Translations under genes and position numbers: made by a program
Assembly: GCA_021463165.1 (NCBI GenBank)
Contig: JAJTWY010000005.1
Span: forward strand, 62,001-126,000
Direction: 5' to 3'
DNA length: 64,000 nucleotides
Source: Pyrinomonadaceae bacterium
Lineage (GTDB): Bacteria; Acidobacteriota; Blastocatellia; Pyrinomonadales; Pyrinomonadaceae
In this document: positions 26,428-33,240 of the stretch, piece by piece
Layout: each line of letters opens with the position of its first letter
Position numbering within the stretch: position 1 is the first letter of the stretch
Notes under the pieces: generated by a model
Database searches by the model: none
What the model was told of the DNA's origin: nothing
The model's input: only the letters and a program-made list of their open reading frames with translations

Positions 26428-27405
26428 TCACCACCCCAAAATATAAGCAAACATCAGCGGAGCGACGATCGAGGCGTCGGATTCGACGATGAATTTTGGC
26501 GTATCGGCGGCGAGTTTGCCCCAGGTTATTTTTTCGTTGGGGACGGCGCCGGAGTAGCTGCCGTAGCTCGTCGTCGAGTCGCTGACCTGGCAGAAGTAGC
26601 CCCAGACGGGGACGTTTTCGCGTTGCAAATCTTGATGCAGCATCGGCACGACGCAGATGGGAAAATCGCCTGCGATGCCGCCGCCGATCTGGAAGAATCC
26701 GATCGTGGAATCTTCGCTCGCGTTCGCGGTGTACCAATCAGCGAGGAACGTCATATATTCGATGCCGGTGCGAACGGTGTGGACGTATTCGACATCGCCC
26801 GTTATCACGTGGCCCGCGAACATATTGCCCATCGTCGAGTCTTCCCAGCCGGGCACGACCATCGGCAGATTTTTCTCCATCGCGGCGTACATCCACGAAT
26901 CTTTGAGGTCGATCTGATAAAACTCCTCGAGCGAGCCGTTTCTCAGGACCTCGTACATAAACTCGTGCGGGAACATCCGGCGGCCCTCAACGTCGGCACG
27001 CGTCCAGACCTCGACCATCGCTTTTTCGAGCCGCCGCATCGCCTCCATTTCCGGGATGCAGGTGTCGGTCACGCGGTTCATATGGCGATCGAGCAGGGCT
27101 TGCTCATCATCGGGCGTCAAGTCGCGGTAGTGCGGCACGCGTTCGTAAAAATCATGTGCGACGAGATTGAACAAATCTTCCTCAAGGTTCGCACCCGTGC
27201 AGGAAATGATCTGAACCTTGTCCTGCCGGATCATCTCGGCGAGGCTCAGCCCCAACTCCGCCGTCGACATCGCTCCCGCGAGCGTGACCATCATCTTGCC
27301 GCCCGCGTCTAGATGCTTCTTGTATCCTTCCGCCGCGTCGACGAGCGCCGCCGCATTAAAATGGCGATAGTGATGTTTGATAAAGTCAGTGATCTGGTTG
27401 TTCAT
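26428..27405 (-). CDS. Deoxyhypusine synthase-family protein
   Basis: A 325-residue NAD-dependent aminobutyl-transfer family protein. Recognisable parts are MMVTLAGAMSTAELGLSLAE, IISCTGANLEEDLFNLVAHD, VVPGWEDSTMGNMFAGHVIT, GFFQIGGGIAGDFPICVVPM and the C-terminal KITWGKLAADTPKFIVESDA, in which Lys about 297 corresponds to the lysine that carries the aminobutyl group in eukaryotic DHS. Bacteria lack eIF5A, and many bacterial homologues make homospermidine or related polyamines, so that is the more likely role. The last 120 bases recur as two broken copies at 21.3 and 22.0 kb. It is followed on its 5' side by intI. Confidence 0.87.
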   Translation of the reverse strand: MNNQITDFIKHHYRHFNAAALVDAAEGYKKHLDAGGKMMVTLAGAMSTAELGLSLAEMIRQDKVQIISCTGANLEEDLFNLVAHDFYERVPHYRDLTPDDEQALLDRHMNRVTDTCIPEMEAMRRLEKAMVEVWTRADVEGRRMFPHEFMYEVLRNGSLEEFYQIDLKDSWMYAAMEKNLPMVVPGWEDSTMGNMFAGHVITGDVEYVHTVRTGIEYMTFLADWYTANASEDSTIGFFQIGGGIAGDFPICVVPMLHQDLQRENVPVWGYFCQVSDSTTSYGSYSGAVPNEKITWGKLAADTPKFIVESDASIVAPLMFAYILGW

Positions 27406-27435
27406 TGGATATGAATGAATTTGGATTTGATCGCT

Positions 27436-28398
27436 TTATGTGTCAAGCGGGCTTCGGACGAAATTCTTGTTCTTTACAACATGAGTATAGATCTGAGTTG
27501 TCCGAACATCCTTATGCCCAAGTAATTCCTGAACGGTTCGAATGTCGTATTGATCTTCCAAAAGGTGTGTGGCAAAACTGTGCCGAAAGCTGTGGCAGTT
27601 GGCGTGTTTATAGATCTTCAGCTTTGACATCGCTCGTTTCACGGCCTGCTGGATAGTGCTTTCGGCGGTATGGTGACGCCGGACGACCCCGTCTTCTCGG
27701 GACGGTGAAAGCTTTGTCGATGGAAAGGCGTAGGCCCACGCGAACAGCTTATCGGCATTGGGATACTTGCGCGCAAGCGCGTACGGAAGCAGGACCGAGC
27801 CAAATCCCCGAGATACATCCTCTTCATGAAGCCGCTTGACGGACTCGAGATGACGCCGCAATTCTTCAATGATACCTGCGGGCAGGATCGTTGTTCTGTC
27901 TTTTGCCCCCTTGCCGTCACGTACGATCAGTTGCCCGTTCTCTAGCTCGACATCCTTCACTCTCAACCTCAGGGCCTCGGTTAAACGAAGTCCGCTTCCA
28001 TAAAGGAGGCTGACAATTATTCTTACCGGACCGTCAAGATCATTGATTATCGCTTTTGCCTCTTCGCGGGTGAACACCGCGGGAAGCCGGGCCGGCCGCT
28101 TCGCCCTCAAAACGCCATCAATAAGCGGAAGTTCTATCCCAAGGACCTGTTTGTACAAGAAAAGGATCGCGTTGAATGCAACATTTTGGGTAGATGCAGC
28201 TACTCTCTTTTGGACGGCCAGATAAGTCAGATACTCCCTGATCTGCTCAACGCCCATTTCTCTGGGATGGGTTTTGCGGTGGAAAAGTATATACTCGCGA
28301 ATGTAGGCGACGTATGCTCGCTCAGTCTTGTAGCTCATGTGCTTCAACCGTATGAGATTACGCACCTGATCGAGAAGCTTTGGAGATTCTGTCGCCAT
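27436..28398 (-). CDS. intI: Integron integrase (tyrosine recombinase)
   Basis: 320 residues. The N-terminal SAM-like core-binding domain spans residues 1-95 (SYKTERAYVAYIREYILFHR). Catalytic residues are Arg138 (LLYGSGLRLTEALRLR), Lys in GKGAKDR, His269/Arg272 (NCHSFRHSFATHLL), His295 (LLGHKD) and Tyr304 (TQIYTHV), so it looks intact. The segment at about 203-243 (LLPYALARKYPNADKLFAWA, YAFPSTKL, then VVRRHH) is the extra helix region found in integron integrases and absent from XerC/XerD. It is divergent from a run of cassettes separated by attC-like sites, as expected. It would recombine attI with attC of incoming cassettes. Confidence 0.95.
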   Translation of the reverse strand: MATESPKLLDQVRNLIRLKHMSYKTERAYVAYIREYILFHRKTHPREMGVEQIREYLTYLAVQKRVAASTQNVAFNAILFLYKQVLGIELPLIDGVLRAKRPARLPAVFTREEAKAIINDLDGPVRIIVSLLYGSGLRLTEALRLRVKDVELENGQLIVRDGKGAKDRTTILPAGIIEELRRHLESVKRLHEEDVSRGFGSVLLPYALARKYPNADKLFAWAYAFPSTKLSPSREDGVVRRHHTAESTIQQAVKRAMSKLKIYKHANCHSFRHSFATHLLEDQYDIRTVQELLGHKDVRTTQIYTHVVKNKNFVRSPLDT

Positions 28399-28464
28399 TT
28401 CGCTTGATAATAATGTAAATCTGGAGTATTATCAACAATGATTGTTGTTAATCAATAGTTAGGC
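28399..28464 (+). other. Presumed attI region and intI promoter
   Basis: The 60 bases between the intI start and the first cassette end in GTTAGGC (28458-28464), the recombination core expected where a cassette has inserted into attI. The stretch is AT-rich and contains two inverted repeats: GATAATA/TATTATC (28405-28433) and CAACAAT-G-ATTGTTG (28433-28447). These could be integrase-binding sites or operators for the divergent promoters. The exact attI limits cannot be fixed. Confidence 0.65.
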
Positions 28465-28487
28465 CCCGCGAAAGGCATTCCAGAGTC

Positions 28488-28922
28488 ATGACAGCCAAGA
28501 TCTCTCCCCGGCTTGCAGAGATAGTTGAAGCACTCCCGCTTCGTCCCGGCATGCGCGTTCTAGAGATCGGGTGCGGTCCTGGGGTTGCAGCACGTGCAGT
28601 GCTCCATCGGATCGGCAAAGGGCATGTTCTAGCCATCGACCGTTCTGTCAAGGCCATTGACCAAGCTATCGCTGGTTCTACTGCCGAGCTTGCGTCGGGC
28701 AGGCTGGAGTTCCGCTGCATCGCCATCGAGGATTTCATTCTTTCACAAGGCGAGCGGCCCTACGATATGGCGTTTGCTGTGCGGGTCGGAGCGCTGGACG
28801 GTCGCCATCCCAAAGCTGGCCGCATCGCTCTTGACCGGTTGCGGCACGTTCTTTCCAAGAATGGTAGGTTGTTCATTGATGGTGGCAATCCACTTACAGA
28901 GGTCACGCTTGGCGTGGCCTAA
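28488..28922 (+). CDS. Cassette 1: SAM-dependent methyltransferase
   Basis: 144 residues. SAM motif I is VLEIGCGPGVAARAVLHRIG, motif II VLAIDRSVKAID, and FRCIAIEDF is the adenine-side loop. VLSKNGRLFIDGG fits the late strand. This is a short class I methyltransferase of the UbiE/COQ5-like type without a substrate domain; the acceptor is unknown. It is the first cassette, between attI and attC1, whose R'' core overlaps the end of the ORF. It is on the plus strand like all other cassette ORFs. Confidence 0.82.
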   Translation: MTAKISPRLAEIVEALPLRPGMRVLEIGCGPGVAARAVLHRIGKGHVLAIDRSVKAIDQAIAGSTAELASGRLEFRCIAIEDFILSQGERPYDMAFAVRVGALDGRHPKAGRIALDRLRHVLSKNGRLFIDGGNPLTEVTLGVA

Positions 28923-28988
28923 CAATTCGGTCAACCGGACGCAAATCCCGCTACGCGGTCTTTGCGCCGGTTACCTCAAGCGTTGGGC
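28917..28988 (+). other. attC1
   Basis: 72 bases from GCCTAAC to GTTGGGC. The internal arms GGTCAACCGG and CCGGTTACC pair with one unpaired C, the extrahelical base that orients attC hairpins. The terminal loop is about 28 bases. Confidence 0.85.
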
Positions 28989-29012
28989 GGACAAGATGAG
29001 TACGACACGGGA

Positions 29013-29729
29013 ATGACCAATACCTCCAGTCAGGTTCGATGCGAGTGGGGAGAGAGCGCTGTGCGCTCGCTCGGTTCGGAGTCCGACGTCATCGTGATCG
29101 TTGACGTGCTCTCGTTCTCCACTTGCGTGGATGTGGCTGTTTCTCGTGGAGGTCGCGTGTTCCCCTACAAGCCCAACGCGCCGGGTGCCAGCGCCTTCGC
29201 CCAGCAGCGACGGGCCTACCTGGCGCTGGCACGGGGTGAGGGAGCGTTTTCCCTGTCACCTGCCTCCTTCCGCGCCCTCAATTCCGGGGAGTCCGTCGTC
29301 CTGCCATCACCGAATGGAGCAATGGCGGTGCTTGCGGCAGGTAGGGGCCTTGTGCTCGCAGGATGCCTTCGGAACGCGGCGGCAGTGGCGAGCGCCTGTA
29401 CGCACGGGAGCCGCGTACTGGTGGTGCCCGCAGGCGAGCGCTGGCCGGATGGTTCCTTGCGACCATGTCTGGAGGATTGGCTTGGTGCTGGCGCGATTCT
29501 CAGCCACCTGCCGGGTGTTCCGACGGGCGAGGCCCGCGCCGCTATCGCCGCGTTTCGCGAGCTACAGGCGGATATCCCACAGGCATTGCGTGGCTGCATG
29601 TCCGGCCGCGAGCTCATCGAACGCGGCTACCCGGGGGACGTCGACATTGCGGCAGAGCTCGACTCGAGTTCGACGGTTCCGATGTACGATGGCGAGGCCT
29701 TCAGTTGTGAACCGACGTCCGCCCAATAG
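29013..29729 (+). CDS. Cassette 2: ComB-like (2-phosphosulfolactate phosphatase family) protein
   Basis: 238 residues from the ATG at 29013, preceded by CGGGA. It shows the ComB pattern: SDVIVIVDVLSFSTCVDVAV, the GGRVFPYK strand, LNSGESVVLPSPNGAMAVLA, GCLRNAAAVASAC, VLVVPAGERW and CLEDWLGAGAILSHL. In methanogens the family dephosphorylates phosphosulfolactate for coenzyme M; bacterial members are of uncertain role. GC-rich compared with the cassettes after 30.7 kb, consistent with separate origins. It ends inside the reduced attC2 hairpin. Confidence 0.82.
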   Translation: MTNTSSQVRCEWGESAVRSLGSESDVIVIVDVLSFSTCVDVAVSRGGRVFPYKPNAPGASAFAQQRRAYLALARGEGAFSLSPASFRALNSGESVVLPSPNGAMAVLAAGRGLVLAGCLRNAAAVASACTHGSRVLVVPAGERWPDGSLRPCLEDWLGAGAILSHLPGVPTGEARAAIAAFRELQADIPQALRGCMSGRELIERGYPGDVDIAAELDSSSTVPMYDGEAFSCEPTSAQ

Positions 29730-29740
29730 GAGTTGGGCGG
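29719..29740 (+). other. attC2, reduced to a bare hairpin
   Basis: CCGCCCAA and TTGGGCGG form a perfect 8-pair stem around a 6-base loop. The outer cores (CCCAAT and GTTGGGC) are kept but the L'' and L' boxes and the variable loop of a normal attC are missing. The stop codon of cassette 2 lies in the loop. Confidence 0.65.
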
Positions 29741-29744
29741 CAGG

Positions 29745-30134
29745 ATGAGCCGATCGATGACGCCGAGCTCAGACGACCTCGAGCAGCTGCGTCAGCTCGA
29801 AGAGAAACTCTGGCGGGCCGAGACCAGGTTCGACAGGAACGAGATGTCTCGTGTCCTCGCTCCTGACTTCCTCGAGTTCGGAAGATCGAGTCGGGTCTAC
29901 CGACGTGCGGAGGCCCTTTCCGTCGAACCCCAGGAAATCCCCGCCAAGCTCCCGCTGCCGAATCTCGAGATCCGGCTCATCCACCCAGATGTCGCTCTCA
30001 TCACATATGAGAGCGATGTTGCCTACCGCTCAGGGAGAGAGCGGGCTCGGCGAAGCTCGCTTTGGACCCGCACTCATAGCGGCTGGCAGATCCGCTTCCA
30101 TCAAGGTACGCCTATTCCAGATGGCGAGCACTGA
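29745..30134 (+). CDS. Cassette 3: DUF4440/NTF2-like protein
   Basis: 129 residues from the ATG at 29745. An N-terminal helix pair (DLEQLRQLEEKLWRAETRFD, RNEMSRVLAPDFLEFGRSSR) is followed by strands (LEIRLIHPDVALITYESDVA, then RARRSSLWTRTHSGWQIRFH) ending HQGTPI. This is the DUF4440 pattern, a cone-fold small-molecule-binding domain. No signal peptide. Function unknown. Bounded by the reduced attC2 and attC3. Confidence 0.8.
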   Translation: MSRSMTPSSDDLEQLRQLEEKLWRAETRFDRNEMSRVLAPDFLEFGRSSRVYRRAEALSVEPQEIPAKLPLPNLEIRLIHPDVALITYESDVAYRSGRERARRSSLWTRTHSGWQIRFHQGTPIPDGEH

Positions 30135-30143
30135 AAGCCTGCC

Positions 30144-30258
30144 GCCCAACAAGCCGCTGAAGCTGACGGCCGCGGGTTTTAGTCATGCGAGCGGCCGTGC
30201 TCGACACGAGTCGTGGTAGCATGACACGCGGCCGCAGCTTAGCGGCCATCCGTTAGGC
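30144..30258 (+). other. attC3
   Basis: 115 bases from GCCCAAC to GTTAGGC. The arms GCCGCTGAAGCTG and CAGCTTAGCGGC pair with one unpaired G, and an inner GC-rich stem follows. A canonical long attC. Confidence 0.85.
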
Positions 30259-30277
30259 CACTTCGCACGTCACAGCC

Positions 30278-30601
30278 ATGAGCGACCAGACACAGATTAC
30301 CGTCCGCCGAACGACGAGCTACGCCGACCGTCTGCGCGCTTACAAGATTGTGTTAGATGGCGCACTTGTGGGCACTGTTCGCGCAGGTCAGTCGGCCACT
30401 GTCTCCACCACTCCCGGCAGGCACTCGCTCGTTTTGCGCATTGATTGGTGTGGCAGCGAGGAGGTTTCGTTTGAGGCACGGACGGGAGAGCACATCACTT
30501 TCGAGTGCGGCAGTAGTTTGGCCGGCTGGCGAGTTCTCTTGGCGATTGTTTATATGATCTTTCGGACGCGGGAGTATCTTTGGTTGCGCAGAGCAGCATG
30601 A
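30278..30601 (+). CDS. Cassette 4: small hypothetical protein
   Basis: 107 residues. The first about 80 are beta-rich (QITVRRTTSYADRLRAYKIV, LDGALVGTVRAGQSATV, TTPGRHSLVLRIDWCGSEE, then GEHITFECG), like a PEGA-type sandwich. A C-terminal hydrophobic stretch (GWRVLLAIVYMIF) may dip into the membrane. I have seen this general pattern in conserved hypothetical proteins but know no function. It is flanked by attC3 and attC4. Confidence 0.7.
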   Translation: MSDQTQITVRRTTSYADRLRAYKIVLDGALVGTVRAGQSATVSTTPGRHSLVLRIDWCGSEEVSFEARTGEHITFECGSSLAGWRVLLAIVYMIFRTREYLWLRRAA

Positions 30602-30624
30602 TGTATGAGTTACGAGATGACGTG

Positions 30625-30717
30625 GCCTAACCATGCGCTGCAGCGAACCCGGCGGGGGCGTCGCGGTTGCAATCGTTGCGTCCCGTGCGCCGGGTCGCTG
30701 AGCTTGGGTCGTTAGGC
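30625..30717 (+). other. attC4
   Basis: 93 bases from GCCTAAC to GTTAGGC. The arms GCTGCAGCGAACCCGGCG and CGCCGGGTCGCTGAGC pair, with two unpaired purines on the left arm. Strong hairpin. Confidence 0.87.
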
Positions 30718-30753
30718 GCCTGACATAGAGGTCGCTTTAGGAGACAACCGTTG

Positions 30754-31758
30754 ATGTTAAGATCTGGCAAATATCTCTTCGCTATACTTGCTATTTGCAC
30801 CAGCTTAATTTTTCTGCCTGTATCGGGCGCGCAGAACAAAAATGAGGCTATTCAAAACCATACCCTGTTAGGGCAAGGGCGCGGCCTCGACCATGTTATG
30901 GTTGCTGTGCGAGACCTCAGCGCCGCCGAGAACGCATTTCGCAGCCTCCTCGGATTCAAAGTGAATCGCTGGGGTAAATTCCCCGACGGTGTAGAGAATG
31001 GTGGCGTGTCCTTCAGGAATGGCAGTTATCTGGAATTCCTCGGAATCTACGACTACGAAAAAGCGGCTCAGACATCAGAAGCTAAGTCATTGCGAAGCCA
31101 CGAAGGCGCTATCGGATTGGCAATGCATGTTTCGTCAGCAATGCAAACAGCAACTTTTCTCAAGTCACGCGGCTTTGATGTGAAGGCGCCCGAAAGCATG
31201 GACTTCACGCCGGAGGGAGAAACACAACAGAAGAAACCGCTTTGGCAAATCGTGAGTTTTAAGAAGCCGGTTGTCCCAGGTGGCATTGTTTTCTTTATTC
31301 AGTACAACGAGAAAGCGCGAGAAGAAAGCCGGAAAGAAGATCGAAATGCTAAATATGAAACGGTACATCCCAATACCGCCGAGAAAATTAGTTCGGTTTG
31401 GGTGGCAGTTAAGGACTTGGACGCAGCAGTCAAGGGTTATAACTCAATCGGCCTGACCGCAGGACGACAGGTAAAAGTTCCGCATCTAGGTGCAACGGGT
31501 CGCGAGATAAATGCTGGAGAAGGCGTAATATTGCTTCTTCAGCCAAATGATTCAAATGGTGAGGCAGCATCTTTCTTGAAACGACGAGGGGAAGAGATAA
31601 TGGGTGTGAGTATAAAGGTCACTAACCTGGACACCGCACGAAATATCGTTGAAACAAATCTTAAGCGGAAACTCTCGACTTATAGAGGACCATACGGGCG
31701 GAGCTTCCTTGTTCCAGATGAGATCACCCGCGGGTTGTGGTTTGAGATGTTTCAATGA
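30754..31758 (+). CDS. Cassette 5: secreted protein with two VOC modules
   Basis: About 334 residues with a signal peptide (YLFAILAICTSLIFLPVSGA, cleavage near residue 26). The first VOC module is glyoxalase-like (GLDHVMVAVRDLSAAENAFR, LLGFKVNRWG, GSYLEFLGIYD). The second starts near KISSVWVAVKDLDAAVKGYN and ends RGLWFEMF. Metal ligands are plausible (His in DHVMV, Glu in YLEFLG). Exported VOC proteins are uncommon. An AGGAG lies upstream; the TTG at 30751 is an alternative start one codon earlier. The largest cassette ORF. Confidence 0.82.
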   Translation: MLRSGKYLFAILAICTSLIFLPVSGAQNKNEAIQNHTLLGQGRGLDHVMVAVRDLSAAENAFRSLLGFKVNRWGKFPDGVENGGVSFRNGSYLEFLGIYDYEKAAQTSEAKSLRSHEGAIGLAMHVSSAMQTATFLKSRGFDVKAPESMDFTPEGETQQKKPLWQIVSFKKPVVPGGIVFFIQYNEKAREESRKEDRNAKYETVHPNTAEKISSVWVAVKDLDAAVKGYNSIGLTAGRQVKVPHLGATGREINAGEGVILLLQPNDSNGEAASFLKRRGEEIMGVSIKVTNLDTARNIVETNLKRKLSTYRGPYGRSFLVPDEITRGLWFEMFQ

Positions 31759-31764
31759 GGCCGC

Positions 31765-31857
31765 GCCTAACAACACGGTGCAGCGGAGCGCGCGTAGCTG
31801 ATTTCTCATGCGTTATTCCAGTGCTTGGCGCGCGCCCGCTGACCGTGAGCGTTATCT
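31765..31857 (+). other. attC5
   Basis: 93 bases from GCCTAAC to GTTATCT. The arms GGTGCAGCGG...GCGCGCG and CGCGCGCCCGCTGACC pair with an unpaired G. The right core GTTATCT belongs to the next cassette and departs from the consensus. Confidence 0.8.
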
Positions 31858-31867
31858 GGCTCATCCA

Positions 31868-32362
31868 ATGCAGCATGTGTCCAGCCTTGGAGGACCGCGC
31901 GTCCTGCTACCAACACGAGATGTGCCGCGCTGGATCAGCGAACTTGGCAACGAACCAACACTCGACGCGGGGTTGTATGCACTTGCATGCTCTATTGGCG
32001 ACTACTGTGGTATCATCCGGCCTTGGGACAAGCCGATCATTGTGTTCGACGATGACCCGTCCGACATTTATTGGTTGCCCGATAACGACGGTGGATTGTT
32101 AGTTCGCTGGGTCGGCGCGGAATCGCTTGAACAATTGATTAGGTTTGCCAAGGCCGCATCCGAAACGGACAACTGGACTGAACAGATTGATTGGGAGGCA
32201 CAATCGGCGGACTATACGCTGATGGACGTATGCACGTTTGTCGGTGATACTGCGCCAAGGATCGCGATCACCCTTCCCGCCGGCAGGTACATCATTAAAT
32301 CCCAGTATGCCGAATCCGAAAGCGTAATGACGATCGTCCAGCGTCTCGAATACGCCCGATAA
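31868..32362 (+). CDS. Cassette 6: Imm21-like immunity protein
   Basis: 164 residues from the ATG at 31868 (the longer frame from 31808 runs back into attC5). The layout HVSSLGGPRVLLPTRDVPRW, LDAGLYALACSIGDYCGIIR, KPIIVFDDDPSDIYWLPD, GLLVRWVGAESLEQL resembles the Imm21 family of immunity proteins from polymorphic-toxin systems. If so it would neutralise a toxin delivered by a competitor. No toxin gene is adjacent, which is usual for a cassette. The family call is from memory of the pattern. Confidence 0.6.
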   Translation: MQHVSSLGGPRVLLPTRDVPRWISELGNEPTLDAGLYALACSIGDYCGIIRPWDKPIIVFDDDPSDIYWLPDNDGGLLVRWVGAESLEQLIRFAKAASETDNWTEQIDWEAQSADYTLMDVCTFVGDTAPRIAITLPAGRYIIKSQYAESESVMTIVQRLEYAR

Positions 32363-32450
32363 CAATGCGGTGAACGGGAGCCGCCGATCACGCGGATTTG
32401 TGAAATCACAAGTTTTATTGGCGGCGGCCCGGATACCGCCGACGTTATGT
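32357..32450 (+). other. attC6
   Basis: 94 bases from CGATAAC to GTTATGT. The arms GGTGAACGGGAGCCGCCG and CGGCGGCCCGGATACC pair with unpaired bases on the left. The cores differ from the GCCTAAC/GTTAGGC type, as in attC5's right core. Confidence 0.8.
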
Positions 32451-32465
32451 GCCTACATTAACTCA

Positions 32466-32978
32466 ATGAAAATGGAAACTCGAGAAACCACTGAACGGTT
32501 CGCTGATCCCGGTGACACGATTTACTCGTTGATCGCGGAAGAGGTTCTTGTTGAGTGTCCACGTTGCAGCAAATGTGCAAGGTATAAACCAATTCCATGC
32601 GATTCTGCCAAACTCGACTGGTTCGCACCGCGTCGACTCGTGTGTTTGCACTGTGCTCTTACGCGTGATTGGCATGAGAATGAAATCTACCGTCAATGGC
32701 ACGAAACTCCCGCACGCGATGACTACTTCAACGCAATACTTTGGATACGAGGGAAATTCCAGTCCAATGAAATCTGGGCGTACAATTGGCGGCATCTTGA
32801 TTTAATCGAACAATACGTTGCCGCAAAACATCGGCAACATGTTCGCCAGGGCGAATTTGGTTGCGCCAACAAAAGTTTTGTGAATCGGTTGCCTAAATGG
32901 ATTACGTCCGCAAAGAACCGTGATGATGTTCTCAGCACGATCGATCGAATCAAACGTGAACGATACATCAGCACATAA
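32466..32978 (+). CDS. Cassette 7: zinc-ribbon hypothetical protein
   Basis: 170 residues from the ATG at 32466, just after attC6. A four-cysteine zinc ribbon sits near the N-terminus (LVECPRCSKCARYK ... RRLVCLHCAL). The rest is helical and aromatic (EIYRQWHETPARDDYFNAIL, NEIWAYNWRHLDLIEQYVAA, then RQHVRQGEFGCANKSFVNRL), a pattern seen in conserved hypothetical proteins of many bacteria. Function unknown. Its stop codon lies within the R'' core of the next attC, as in cassettes 1 and 6. Confidence 0.72.
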   Translation: MKMETRETTERFADPGDTIYSLIAEEVLVECPRCSKCARYKPIPCDSAKLDWFAPRRLVCLHCALTRDWHENEIYRQWHETPARDDYFNAILWIRGKFQSNEIWAYNWRHLDLIEQYVAAKHRQHVRQGEFGCANKSFVNRLPKWITSAKNRDDVLSTIDRIKRERYIST

Positions 32979-33089
32979 CAAACGGATGCACCGGAGCGGG
33001 CGTGCCTGGAAGGTCGCACTGCTACACTCAACAAAAATTACCAGCCCTCCAGCTTGAGCAAAAGGTTAAACACGAACGGTGCTGTTATC
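32973..33089 (+). other. attC7, degenerate, probable end of array
   Basis: The left half is well formed (ACATAAC then GGATGCACCGGAGC). No full right arm exists; CGGTGC followed by GTTATCG at 33083-33089 is the best partial match. No cassette can be closed after it. Bases 33090-33240 contain no gene I can support. Confidence 0.4.
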
Positions 33090-33240
33090 GTCACATCTGC
33101 GAGCCTAGCCCCGCGGCATTGAAGCGAGGAGAGTAGTGCTTCCTATGATCCGAAATTTGGTCTTTCATTATTGAAGAATGGGAATATCTTCCCGACAATA
33201 TTCACAATTGCGGGTTGCAATAGGCAGAATGGAGTTGTTG

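Noticed and set aside
26623..27312. A 229-residue plus-strand frame inside the dhs-like gene
   Set aside because: His/Arg/Asp-rich antisense shadow of a conserved enzyme.
28399..33100. CRISPR array, suggested by regularly spaced palindromes
   Set aside because: The spaced hairpins differ in sequence and length and flank ORFs. They are attC sites, not identical repeats with spacers.
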